The notes beneath the pieces are model-generated. The model was not told the origin of the DNA. It ran no database searches and saw nothing but the letters and a program-made list of their open reading frames with translations. DNA of 64,000 bases from Vibrio sp. SNU_ST1 (GTDB taxonomy: Bacteria; Pseudomonadota; Gammaproteobacteria; Enterobacterales; Vibrionaceae): positions 620,001 through 684,000 of the forward strand of contig NZ_CP130749.1 in the NCBI RefSeq assembly GCF_030563405.1. Direction: 5' to 3'. Positions 45,831 to 54,505 of this stretch are shown in pieces; within the stretch, counting starts at the first letter, position 1; each line of letters begins with the position of its first letter. A program made the translations under genes and the position numbers.

Positions 45831-45842
45831 TTCACCTCTCAT

Positions 45843-46543
45843 TGATTGAATGTAACCTGTTGCTTAACTTTCAAAACTATAAGTGCTTTAAAAAATGGTG
45901 AAGTAGTAAAAAAAGTTTATTATTTAGATGAAGTATGAGTTTTAGTATGAGTTTAAGGTAAGGTATAGAGAGTACATTTTTAGATAATAATTTTATTTTC
46001 AATTAGATAGGAAGTTTTTGACCCACAGTTATATTTACGAGTGAATTTTTCTTAATTGATAAAATTAGAACTATGGTCTACGGCGTGATTTTTGGTGAAT
46101 TTTCCGTGGATTATTCTTCCAGGGATATTTTGTTTTTAGTTTTATTCACTGGTTTATAATTTGAATGTAACGAATATTAATGATAATAGTGAACCATAGC
46201 TATCTATATTGGTTGGTGATTTTCTATTTAAATTAGCCTCTTACGAAGATTTTTTAGAGTTGATGTGTTTTGTTTCTAAATATCGTACGTGTGGTAAATA
46301 GAAATGAAATTATTACTACTAAATTATTTGACTTTATCGGGCATGAAAAATTTCATATAACAAATGAAAGTCGAAATTTCACGATAAGTGAATACTTAAA
46401 CGCAGGTTTAATACATAGAAGGTATTCACATAGGCCAAAACAAGATTGCGTTCTGCGCAGTTGATTTAGTGGAATCTATTAGGCAGATTAGTAGGTGAAG
46501 TGAAGTGGCAATTTTTCGGTGGAATAGATGAATGATTTTTTGA
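45843..46543. other. long AT-rich region upstream of the pilus operon
   Basis: About 700 bp, very AT-rich, without a supported gene. Its position makes it the likely promoter and leader of the pilus operon and a natural target for H-NS-type silencing (inference). Confidence 0.5.
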
Positions 46544-46577
46544 AAGACTAAAGCTTCGTAAGGGAAGCTTTAGTCTT
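46544..46577 (-). terminator. terminator of ltaE
   Basis: Perfect stem AAGACTAAAGCTTC / GAAGCTTTAGTCTT with a 6-nt loop, then TCAAAAAATC on the minus strand; 30 bp beyond the ltaE stop. Confidence 0.75.
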
Positions 46578-46606
46578 AATTGCTTTAATGCGAATCTTGT
46601 TCAGCG

Positions 46607-47611
46607 TTAAAGCGCATTTTCCAACTTAGTTAGGAAAGTCGCGATGTCTTCTGAACTGATATCTCTATGAGTAACGAAACGTACAGGGTTACCTGGTGAC
46701 ATAGTAATACCTTGCTCTCCTAACTCCCGTGCGATGCGGTTAATATCAACCGACTGGTCTAACTTCGCAAACACAATATTAGTCTGAATGAAATCAGGGT
46801 TAACAGAGAAACCTTCTAACTTGCTTAAACCAATCGCTAGGTTTTTTGCGTTTTCATGGTCTACTTTAAGTTGAGCCACGTTCTCCGTGATCGCCATTTT
46901 ACCTGCTGCAGCAAGAATACCAGCCTGACGCATACCGCCACCGACCATTTTACGCAGTCGACGAGCTTTAGCGATGTACGCTTTGCTACCAAGAAGTAGA
47001 GAGCCAATCGGAGCACCCAAACCTTTTGATAAACAAATTGTCATCGAATCGAAGTGTTGTGCGATCTCTTTGATGTGTACATCCAGCGCCGCTGCTGCAT
47101 TATAGACACGCGCGCCATCTAGGTGCATTTGTAGGCCGTGTTGGTTTACGAACTCACGCGCCTCCGCTAGGTAAGACATTGGCAGCACTTTACCATTGAT
47201 TGTGTTTTCTAAACTAAGAAGCTTAGTACGAGCAAAGTGGCTGTCGTCTGGCTTAATCGCCGCGGCAAGCTTTTTAAAATCTAACGTACCGTCAGGGTTG
47301 TTCTCGATTGGCTGAGGTTGAATCGAGCCTAATACTGCAGCGCCGCCAGCTTCGTATTTGTAGTTGTGCGCCTGTTGGCCACAAAGGTATTCGTCACCAC
47401 GCTCACAGTGCGCCATTAAACCAAGAAGGTTGGCTTGTGTACCGGAAGAAGTGAACATAGCCGCTTCAAAACCGGTTTCATTGGCTGCCCACTGTTCCAA
47501 TTCGTTTACGGTTGGGTCATCGCCATAAACATCATCGCCCACTTCTGCATTTGCCATTACTTCACGCATAGCTTGCGAAGGTTTAGTTACGGTATCAGAA
47601 CGAAAGTCCAT
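46607..47611 (-). CDS. ltaE: low-specificity L-threonine aldolase
   Basis: 334-residue PLP enzyme cleaving L-threonine or L-allo-threonine to glycine and acetaldehyde. Recognised by MDFRSDTVTKPSQAMREVM, GDDVYGDDPTVNELE, the PLP Lys in TICLSKGLGAPIGS and RRLRKMVGGGMRQAG. AGGAGAG precedes the ATG. It lies 39 bp after the NUDIX gene on the same strand and may share its transcript. Confidence 0.95.
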   Translation of the reverse strand: MDFRSDTVTKPSQAMREVMANAEVGDDVYGDDPTVNELEQWAANETGFEAAMFTSSGTQANLLGLMAHCERGDEYLCGQQAHNYKYEAGGAAVLGSIQPQPIENNPDGTLDFKKLAAAIKPDDSHFARTKLLSLENTINGKVLPMSYLAEAREFVNQHGLQMHLDGARVYNAAAALDVHIKEIAQHFDSMTICLSKGLGAPIGSLLLGSKAYIAKARRLRKMVGGGMRQAGILAAAGKMAITENVAQLKVDHENAKNLAIGLSKLEGFSVNPDFIQTNIVFAKLDQSVDINRIARELGEQGITMSPGNPVRFVTHRDISSEDIATFLTKLENAL

Positions 47612-47650
47612 GCTTCTCTCCTAGAGTACTTTAGGTAGTCATATAATTGG

Positions 47651-48166
47651 CTATAGATAACCACATAGTTGGGCTTTGCTTAAACAAGCGATAGTTTTTG
47701 TATCGGTGATTTCATCGTGTCGTATTTTGTTGTGCAGCTCTTCTAAGCTCAGCTCTATCACTTCTATGACTTCATCTTCGTCGCATTCAAAGCGGGTAGT
47801 AAGGCTTAAGTTTTTTGCGATGAACAAGTGTTGGATCTCATCACAGAAGCCAGCTAAAGGGGTAACTTGTCCTAAGCTCTGAAAATAAGTTGCACTGTAA
47901 CCAGTTTCTTCTTCCAGTTCGCGTTGTGCACATTGAAGAGGTGTCTCATCAATTTCCATCGTGCCAGCGGGGAGTTCCAAAAGCCATTTCTTAAGAGAAG
48001 GACGAAACTGGTTAATGAGGATGATTTTTCCAGACGAAGTGATAGGAAGAATAACAGCCGCGCCGGGGTGGTTTATTGTTGTATGTTTTACCACGACGTT
48101 CGTAGGGAGCGTCACGTTCTCTTCTATAAGAGAAATACTTTTCCATTGATGGATAATTTTACTCAT
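47651..48166 (-). CDS. NUDIX hydrolase (ADP-ribose pyrophosphatase-like)
   Basis: 171-residue hydrolase with a complete NUDIX box: GTMEIDETPLQCAQ then RELEEETGY, near residues 68-90. Surrounding VILPITSSGKIILINQFRP and LELPAGTMEIDE match the ADP-sugar pyrophosphatase type. Its substrate is likely a nucleoside diphosphate sugar. Upstream lies the MITE-like element. Confidence 0.88.
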   Translation of the reverse strand: MSKIIHQWKSISLIEENVTLPTNVVVKHTTINHPGAAVILPITSSGKIILINQFRPSLKKWLLELPAGTMEIDETPLQCAQRELEEETGYSATYFQSLGQVTPLAGFCDEIQHLFIAKNLSLTTRFECDEDEVIEVIELSLEELHNKIRHDEITDTKTIACLSKAQLCGYL

Positions 48167-48204
48167 GCAGTCTGGCCACTTTCCTTGCCAATTTTTCGTA
48201 TAAC

Positions 48205-48472
48205 TAGGGCGTGTTGACCTTTCGTGGTTAAATTTTGTTCGAGATAAAAGCGTTTTAATCGCGGCGAGGGGGAAGTAGCCTAGTCACTCTAAGCAAATCT
48301 CCCTCAACAAAGAGTAAAACGCTTTTAGCCGAACCCTTCGGGCAGCGTTTGCTGGTCATTTCTACTGCGTTATCGGCTTCTCATGTAGGCTAGCTACACA
48401 TCGACGCCTCTGCCTTGTATAAATACCCAGCAACTCGTTGCAAAAATCAGCTCGAAAGATCAACACGCCCTA
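48205..48472. mobile_element. 268 bp MITE-like element with TA flanks
   Basis: Terminal inverted repeats TAGGGCGTGTTGACCTTTCG (48205-48224) and CGAAAGATCAACACGCCCTA (48453-48472) match at 19 of 20 positions. If TA is the target duplication, the element proper starts GGGCGTGTTGA. The interior encodes nothing. It sits between the NUDIX gene and the ravA promoter. Confidence 0.8.
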
Positions 48473-48719
48473 AAGACAAGCTCCACCATAACGTCTATGG
48501 TGTCGAAAATAAAAGAAAAATTAGGGTTAGTAATAGATTTAGTTTTACGCCGTTCGTGATGTTACTCTCATAATTGAAATCTATGATTGCGCGAAAATTG
48601 CAGCGTAACCATCTGATATAAAGGCAACTCAATAATAAAAGATACTTGTAACAAAGTGCTAACAAATGTATAAAAACGTATCTACACTCTCAACTGTTCA
48701 AAGATTTTCGGAGTAACGC
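48473..48719. promoter_or_regulatory. upstream region of ravA-viaA
   Basis: 247 bp without a gene, AT-rich toward ravA; must hold the promoter unless the MITE-like element supplies it. No specific operator identified. Confidence 0.4.
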
Positions 48720-50375
48720 ATGAACCCTTCTATTTCCTCACATGCTGACAAGGCGCTACTCTCTGAAAGAATTAATAAATTAGCGCATGCTCTCTCTGAT
48801 GGCGTTTATGAAAGAGAAGACACCATTAAGCTTTGTTTGCTGGCAGCTCTTGCCGGCGAAAGTGTGTTTCTATTGGGCCCTCCGGGTATCGCAAAAAGCC
48901 TTATCGCTAAACGCCTCATCCAGGCTTTTGACAATAGTAGCTACTTCGAATATTTGATGACACGTTTCTCTACTCCTGAGGAAGTGTTCGGCCCACTAAG
49001 CATTCAAGAATTAAAAGACAACGGTCGTTACGTAAGGCTGACCGAAGGCTACCTACCAACCGCACAAGTCGTATTTCTTGATGAGATCTGGAAAGCCGGC
49101 CCAGCTATTCTCAATACGTTACTGACAGTGGTTAACGAAAAGACATTTAAAAATGGCGCAGACATTGAGCGTGTGCCGATGCGCTTGTTGGTTTCAGCGT
49201 CTAATGAACTTCCAGACGAAGACAGCGGACTAGAAGCACTTTATGACCGAATGTTAGTTCGCGTGTTCGTCAACCGTATTCAAAACAAACAAAACTTCAA
49301 ATCGATGCTAACGACAGGCACTCCTCAAGAAGCCGTTATTCCAAAAGGGTTAGCGATTACAGACATTGAATATCATCAATGGCAGAAAGAACTCGATAAT
49401 CTGGAGCTGACGGATAATTCGTTTAACAAGTTATTTGAGCTAAAAACCATGCTTGAAGACACGGTTAAGAAGCAAGGCTCAGCATCAGAGTCGGATTTGT
49501 ATGTTTCGGACAGACGCTGGAAGAAAGCGGTCAAACTATTGAAAGCGAGCGCATTCTTCAGTGGCCGTGATAGCGTTAACCCGCTCGATATTATGCTTCT
49601 TCAAGATTGTTTGTGGCATAGCCCTGAATCTCGCGATGTGGTTCGTAGCGTTGTAAAAGATTTTGCGTTGAACCGAGCGTTTGATCAGCAAGAATCGAAA
49701 TCTCAAATCGAAATGTCTCGTGAAGAGCTAGAAGAGATTCAAGATGATGTTGAATCGACTCTGTCGGTGTCGCTCTCTGTGGAGTCAACCAGTGGCTTAC
49801 GACGTAAAGACGTTTACCAACATGATATCAAGAACGCGAAAATGTACAGCGTCGGTAGCGCATACAATCTTATTAAATTGGTTATGCTGCAAAGCAACAT
49901 GTCGGTGTCTGAATCTGAGAAAGGCGATAGTCGTTGGGTGTATGTAGCTAAAGATGATTTTGACCGTGTTTTAAAAGAAGGTCATGGCGACATTTACGGT
50001 TACGTAAACGAAAACAAAAATCTATGCCGCTTAAAGCTCGACTTGGATGCATCGAATCAATTAGTGATCAAAGACATTGCTAATCGTTCCGTATTGGTGA
50101 GTGTGGTTACTACTGACGGTTTAGATCAAGAACTGTATAACAAGTGGTTGAATGGCGCTGAGAAAGTCCTAGAACAGTTAACTGAAGCTGAATTCAAGTT
50201 AAAAAGAGTACGCACAGAATTCCATGATGCATTACCGCATAACTATATTGACCCTGATTTACCGAAAGCGATGGAATCAAGCTTACAGGCGGTAACACAA
50301 GATCTTGAAACGACAAAAGTGAAGAGTAGCAAGATCGCACAACGAATTAAGTTTATGAGTCAGTACTTTGAGTAA
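48720..50375 (+). CDS. ravA: RavA-like MoxR AAA+ ATPase
   Basis: 551-residue ATPase of the MoxR group, working with the VWA protein encoded next. Walker A GPPGIAKS (53-60), Walker B VVFLDEIWK, sensor 1 LLVSASNELPDED and the MoxR-type PEEVFGPLSI are present. The C-terminal half matches the RavA discontinuous triple-helical and LARA regions only loosely. GGAG precedes the ATG. In enterobacteria RavA-ViaA supports respiratory complexes and aminoglycoside response; the role here is assumed similar. Confidence 0.88.
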   Translation: MNPSISSHADKALLSERINKLAHALSDGVYEREDTIKLCLLAALAGESVFLLGPPGIAKSLIAKRLIQAFDNSSYFEYLMTRFSTPEEVFGPLSIQELKDNGRYVRLTEGYLPTAQVVFLDEIWKAGPAILNTLLTVVNEKTFKNGADIERVPMRLLVSASNELPDEDSGLEALYDRMLVRVFVNRIQNKQNFKSMLTTGTPQEAVIPKGLAITDIEYHQWQKELDNLELTDNSFNKLFELKTMLEDTVKKQGSASESDLYVSDRRWKKAVKLLKASAFFSGRDSVNPLDIMLLQDCLWHSPESRDVVRSVVKDFALNRAFDQQESKSQIEMSREELEEIQDDVESTLSVSLSVESTSGLRRKDVYQHDIKNAKMYSVGSAYNLIKLVMLQSNMSVSESEKGDSRWVYVAKDDFDRVLKEGHGDIYGYVNENKNLCRLKLDLDASNQLVIKDIANRSVLVSVVTTDGLDQELYNKWLNGAEKVLEQLTEAEFKLKRVRTEFHDALPHNYIDPDLPKAMESSLQAVTQDLETTKVKSSKIAQRIKFMSQYFE

Positions 50376-50387
50376 GGGAGGGAGCAT

Positions 50388-51833
50388 ATGTTAGGAGCTG
50401 ACGGCTTAAACCTCGCTTTGATGGTGGCTGACTCAGGTATCATTGATACCGCGATGAATGATCTTATCGCTCGTTCTCAAGTGATGATGGCTGCTGAGAA
50501 TAAAGGTGTGAAAACATCAGTCAAAAACCACTTAGTTAAATGGCGCGGTAAAGTGAAAAAACGCGTCACTAAAGTGTGTGAAACCGACCGTTTCCAAGAG
50601 GAAATCGCACTTTACCAAGAAGTGATTTACTGGGATGAATCACAGTTCTTTGACGAGATTGATAGCGTTATCAAGAAGCTGGAGTGGCACTCAGCATTTT
50701 ATCTACAAGCAAGACGTTTGATGGAAAACAATAAAGGTGTTTATAACGCGATGTTTCCACATTACTTTTGTGATCAATGGTACCAATCGCTGTCAGATGC
50801 CATCAAACAAGCTCAAGTAACCGAGCTTGAAACAAGCAAAGAAAAAGTCTTAGCCGACCTTTATCAACGCATGGAAACCATGAAAAACATGGATAAAGTG
50901 ACGGAGTCGGGCGATGAAGGCAGTGTAGGGCGCTTGTGGGACATGGCATCTGCCAAGTTAAGCAAAACAGACCTTACCATCATGAAGCGTCATGCTGAGT
51001 TCTTGAACAAGCACAAGGGCTTGCAAGAGATCGCAGAAAAACTAGGCCGTATGGCTGGTGAGGAAGATGATCCTTCACTACACAAAGCCCCTGTAGAAGA
51101 ATTGCAGATGGTTGAAGAGAAAAGCGATGAAGCGGTTGATGATATTGTTGGGATCCACGAAAGTGATGATCTCAACAAGATGCTGCCAAACGAAACCATG
51201 TTCCTCGCTTACCCCGAACTTGAGGTTATCTTTTATAAGCACTTGGCCGACAAGCGTTTACTGAGCTATCGCTCGCAAGGTAAATCACGGACATTACGTA
51301 AAGTGAAAGCGCAAAAGCCGGATAGGAAGAATATCGATATTGAAAAGGGCCCGTTCATCGTCTGTGTCGACGCTTCTGGTTCTATGAGCGGTTTCCCTGA
51401 GCAGTCTGCCAAAGCAATGGCTTATGCCTTGATGCAGATAGCTCTAGCCGAAGAGAGAGACTGTTACGTGATTCTGTTCTCTTCTGAGCAGATCACCTAT
51501 GAATTAACAAGGCAAGATGGCCTACGTGAAGCGAGTGACTTTTTAAGCTACTCATTCCATGGCGGTACAGATTTAGAACCTGTTCTGATGAAGTCGATTG
51601 ATTTGATGACGGGTGACAAATACAAGAACGCAGATTTGATCGTGCTTTCTGACTTTATTGCTCCTAAGCAATCTGATGAAATGATTGCTCAGGTCGAAAA
51701 ATTGAAAGAGCACAAAAACCGTTTTCATGCGGTTAGTCTTTCGAAGTATGGCAACCCACAACTTATGACGATGTTTGACCATTGTTGGGCTTACCATCCA
51801 AGCCTAGTCGGTCGTTTTATGAAGAAGTGGTAA
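50388..51833 (+). CDS. viaA: ViaA-like VWA domain protein
   Basis: 481-residue partner of the MoxR ATPase. A helical N-terminal region (1-300) is followed by a von Willebrand A domain with MIDAS motif DASGSMSG (Asp328), the Thr of GGTDLEP and the Asp of VLSDFIAP. The start follows a strong GGGAGGGAG 12 bp after the ravA stop, showing an operon. Ends PSLVGRFMKKW. Confidence 0.9.
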   Translation: MLGADGLNLALMVADSGIIDTAMNDLIARSQVMMAAENKGVKTSVKNHLVKWRGKVKKRVTKVCETDRFQEEIALYQEVIYWDESQFFDEIDSVIKKLEWHSAFYLQARRLMENNKGVYNAMFPHYFCDQWYQSLSDAIKQAQVTELETSKEKVLADLYQRMETMKNMDKVTESGDEGSVGRLWDMASAKLSKTDLTIMKRHAEFLNKHKGLQEIAEKLGRMAGEEDDPSLHKAPVEELQMVEEKSDEAVDDIVGIHESDDLNKMLPNETMFLAYPELEVIFYKHLADKRLLSYRSQGKSRTLRKVKAQKPDRKNIDIEKGPFIVCVDASGSMSGFPEQSAKAMAYALMQIALAEERDCYVILFSSEQITYELTRQDGLREASDFLSYSFHGGTDLEPVLMKSIDLMTGDKYKNADLIVLSDFIAPKQSDEMIAQVEKLKEHKNRFHAVSLSKYGNPQLMTMFDHCWAYHPSLVGRFMKKW

Positions 51834-51946
51834 CGTCGAATTCCTTAATTTGCTCTATTTTGCTGCGTGTTTATTGATTGAAGAGATCGAACATGCAGCA
51901 ATTTGATTTAAATGTCAGCAAACGGAATTGAAATTCATTTTTTTGT

Positions 51947-51974
51947 TTGACTATCTCCCCTCGATCCGTAAAGT
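51947..51974 (+). promoter_or_regulatory. promoter of tRNA array 1
   Basis: -35 TTGACT (51947-51952), 16 bp spacer, -10 TAAAGT (51969-51974), with GATCCGTAAAGTA as in the array 2 promoter. Confidence 0.65.
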
Positions 51975-52031
51975 AGGCACCCGAACACAGCGGTGTGGCT
52001 TTCTTTAGTCCCTAACGTGTTGAATTGAAAA

Positions 52032-52105
52032 GGCGCCTTGGCAGAGTGGCTATGCAGCGGATTGCAAATCCGTGGACCTCGGTTCGACTCCGGGAGGCGC
52101 CTCCA
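52032..52105 (+). tRNA. tRNA-Cys (GCA)
   Basis: 74 nt, acceptor stem GGCGCCT/AGGCGCC, anticodon loop with GCA (GATTGCAAATC), T-arm GGTTCGACTCC, encoded CCA. Confidence 0.96.
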
Positions 52106-52157
52106 TTCTCTTTCTCTCTTTCATGAATAAGAAGAGATAAGCAAGAAGAATGAAATT

Positions 52158-52233
52158 GCGATACTAGCTCAGTTGGTAGAGCGCAACCTTGCCAAGGTTG
52201 AGGTCATCGGTTCGAACCCGATGTATCGCTCCA
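52158..52233 (+). tRNA. tRNA-Gly (GCC)
   Basis: 76 nt, acceptor stem GCGATAC/GTATCGC, anticodon GCC in CCTTGCCAAGG, T-loop GGTTCGAACCC, encoded CCA. Confidence 0.96.
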
Positions 52234-52313
52234 AATTTTGTAATGTTGATTCATTTTGACATTAAGATGGTGTTTTACTTTTCAGTAATCGGCGTCGCAA
52301 TAAAGAATTGCGT

Positions 52314-52400
52314 GCCCTGGTGGTGGAATTGGTAGACACAAGGGATTTAAAATCCCTCGACGTTCGCGTTGTGCCGGTTCAAGTCCGGCCCGGGGCACCA
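52314..52400 (+). tRNA. tRNA-Leu (UAA)
   Basis: 87 nt with long variable arm (CGACGTTCGCGTTG), anticodon TAA in GGATTTAAAATCC, acceptor GCCCTGG/CCGGGGC with encoded CCA. Confidence 0.96.
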
Positions 52401-52465
52401 TCTATTTGATTGTTACCTTATTGGGTAGTAATCAACAGAGTCGTTCTCTTAAAACACGACTTGAA

Positions 52466-52539
52466 GGCGCCTTGGCAGAGTGGCTATGCAGCGGATTGCA
52501 AATCCGTGGACCTCGGTTCGACTCCGGGAGGCGCCTCCA
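52466..52539 (+). tRNA. tRNA-Cys (GCA)
   Basis: Identical in sequence to the tRNA-Cys at 52032-52105. Confidence 0.96.
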
Positions 52540-52549
52540 TCATTCAGAA

Positions 52550-52575
52550 AAACCAGCCCTAGTGGCTGGTTTTTT
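52550..52575 (+). terminator. terminator of tRNA array 1
   Basis: AAACCAGCC / GGCTGGTTTTTT stem with a short loop. The lipase gene ends 39 bp further on, on the opposite strand. Confidence 0.85.
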
Positions 52576-52613
52576 CGTTTCTGGCTTCTTCATAAGCTTC
52601 CAACATACTCATT

Positions 52614-53402
52614 TCAATGTTTATCAAAGAAATCCTTATTGCGAATATATTTGCTCATTAAGTGGTAAGAGAAAGGCCGGATCAACCAACTGAATATTGA
52701 CCGCCCGAGGCGTATTAACGTCGGGGTGTTTTCGTAGATTCGTCCGTTATAAAGCCAAAGCACTTTACCTACATGCCAATACAATAAAGGTACGGGTGGC
52801 ATGAAGGTAACGATGTCGATGTCACAACATATACGGTAGGTTTTCTTACTCAAACGATAGTGCTTTCGAAAATTCCAGTCCCCAATCGCAGGTTGGCCAA
52901 AGGTCACTATTCGCTTAACACAGCCTGGATACTTTTGAGCTAGGTAATCAGCGAACACGCAGCCAATTGCACCACCAGAAGAGTGGCCGGTTATAGATAT
53001 CCTTTTTCCTTGCTCTAACAAAGGTATGAGCGTAGCTTCTAAGCGCTCGATAACGTTTAACCCTAGCTTATCTTCATTGCGGCTCGGTTGGCTTTCTTGA
53101 AACATCAAATGATAGAAACCCGCATGTACCCGGTAGTTGAGCCCAATTCTTTTACAGCTTTTTGTCCATAAAGCAAAGGTAAGTAACCAATCTGAGATAC
53201 TATGCGATCCTTTGATAACCACAACCACTTCATCTTTGTCACTACCCCATAAAACTCGAATCATGGTTTTGCCAAACTGGTTCTTTATGATGCGCTGTCC
53301 ATTAGGATCAAAACCGTAACGAGTATGTTTAAAAACTCTCGGGTAGGCGAGGTTACAAAGAACTGCGTAGCGTTCATATTGGTATCGTTTTAGTGACTTC
53401 AC
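52614..53402 (-). CDS. class 3-type lipase/esterase
   Basis: 262-residue alpha/beta-hydrolase. The nucleophile elbow GHSSGG (Ser of SITGHSSGGAIG) and the following FGQPAIGDWNFRKHY and ICCDIDIVTFMPP match lipase class 3, with Asp in the latter as triad member. No signal peptide. GTG start at 53402; the ribosome binding site is weak and no early ATG exists. It lies alone between two tRNA arrays, on the opposite strand. Confidence 0.82.
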   Translation of the reverse strand: MKSLKRYQYERYAVLCNLAYPRVFKHTRYGFDPNGQRIIKNQFGKTMIRVLWGSDKDEVVVVIKGSHSISDWLLTFALWTKSCKRIGLNYRVHAGFYHLMFQESQPSRNEDKLGLNVIERLEATLIPLLEQGKRISITGHSSGGAIGCVFADYLAQKYPGCVKRIVTFGQPAIGDWNFRKHYRLSKKTYRICCDIDIVTFMPPVPLLYWHVGKVLWLYNGRIYENTPTLIRLGRSIFSWLIRPFSYHLMSKYIRNKDFFDKH

Positions 53403-53751
53403 GTTTTAATTTCGTAATTATAGTTACGTAAAACTTTAGTCTTTGAATGTGAAAAGCGCATGAAAACGAAGGAGTGTTTCTTTCATTCAACTGAATCAAC
53501 AGCATTTAGTGAATCTGAAAATTGTAATTCGAGCCGTTATTCCCCGCGACAACTCAAGATCTACGTATAAGAACCGTACAAGCTGCACTAAATTTATTCT
53601 GTAGAGTTCGATAATTAATCACTTGAATTAAATGATAAAATTTATTGTTGACGAATTTTTTTCATCCGTTAAAGTACACCTCGTTCTCACGGCTTAGGTC
53701 GCGGAGAGATGGTGTTTTACTCTTCAGTAATCAGCATCGCATGATTGCGTT
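53403..53751. other. intergenic region between lipase and tRNA array 2
   Basis: About 350 bp without a gene. Contains the array 2 promoter (53648-53675) and presumably the lipase promoter on the other strand. Confidence 0.6.
53648..53675 (+). promoter_or_regulatory. promoter of tRNA array 2
   Basis: -35 TTGACG (53648-53653), 16 bp spacer, -10 TAAAGT (53670-53675). Same spacing and -10 as array 1. Confidence 0.65.
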
Positions 53752-53838
53752 GCCCTGGTGGTGGAATTGGTAGACACAAGGGATTTAAAATCCCTCGGCG
53801 TTCGCGCTGTGCCGGTTCAAGTCCGGCCCGGGGCACCA
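53752..53838 (+). tRNA. tRNA-Leu (UAA)
   Basis: As the tRNA-Leu at 52314, but with variable-arm changes (CGGCGTTCGCGCTG) that keep pairing. Confidence 0.96.
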
Positions 53839-53920
53839 TCTATCTAGTTTCTACTTTTAGTAGAGTGTTGAACAAAGAGTGGTTCTCTTTAAACACTTCA
53901 ATATATTTTATGTTGATAAA

Positions 53921-53994
53921 GGCGCCTTGGCAGAGTGGCTATGCAGCGGATTGCAAATCCGTGGACCTCGGTTCGACTCCGGGAGGCGCCTCCA
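53921..53994 (+). tRNA. tRNA-Cys (GCA)
   Basis: Identical to the tRNA-Cys at 52032-52105. Confidence 0.96.
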
Positions 53995-54045
53995 TTCTCT
54001 TTCTCCTTTCATGAACAAGAAGAGATAAGCAAGAAGAATGAAAAT

Positions 54046-54121
54046 GCGATACTAGCTCAGTTGGTAGAGCGCAACCTTGCCAAGGTTGAGGTCATCGGTT
54101 CGAACCCGATGTATCGCTCCA
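54046..54121 (+). tRNA. tRNA-Gly (GCC)
   Basis: Identical to the tRNA-Gly at 52158-52233; flanking spacers are also nearly identical. Confidence 0.96.
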
Positions 54122-54201
54122 AATTTTGTAATGTTGATTCATTTTGACATTAAGATGGTGTTTTACTTTTCAGTAATCGGCATCGCAATAAAGAATTGCG
54201 T

Positions 54202-54288
54202 GCCCTGGTGGTGGAATTGGTAGACACAAGGGATTTAAAATCCCTCGACGTTCGCGTTGTGCCGGTTCAAGTCCGGCCCGGGGCACCA
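54202..54288 (+). tRNA. tRNA-Leu (UAA)
   Basis: Identical to the tRNA-Leu at 52314-52400. Confidence 0.96.
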
Positions 54289-54352
54289 TCTATTGGATTG
54301 TTACCTTATTGGGTATTAATCAACAGAGTTGTTCTCTTAAAACACTATTGAA

Positions 54353-54426
54353 GGCGCCTTGGCAGAGTGGCTATGCAGCGGATTGCAAATCCGTGGACCT
54401 CGGTTCGACTCCGGGAGGCGCCTCCA
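54353..54426 (+). tRNA. tRNA-Cys (GCA)
   Basis: Identical to the other tRNA-Cys copies; last gene of array 2. Confidence 0.96.
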
Positions 54427-54435
54427 TCATTGAGA

Positions 54436-54466
54436 AAGCCCGATCAGAAATGATCGGGCTTTTTTA
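54436..54466 (+). terminator. terminator of tRNA array 2
   Basis: AAGCCCGATCA / TGATCGGGCTT with a GAAA tetraloop and T tract. Confidence 0.92.
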
Positions 54467-54505
54467 CGTCTGTTGGAAAGTGATTTGGCTTTTGAATGTT
54501 GCTAG

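Noticed and set aside
46270..46464. 64-aa plus-strand ORF before ltaE
   Set aside because: TTG start, AT-rich surroundings, no ribosome binding site or family.
52406..52693. 95-aa ORF and similar ORFs at 53745-54524
   Set aside because: They read through tRNA genes and terminators; the repeated peptide is translated tRNA-Cys sequence.
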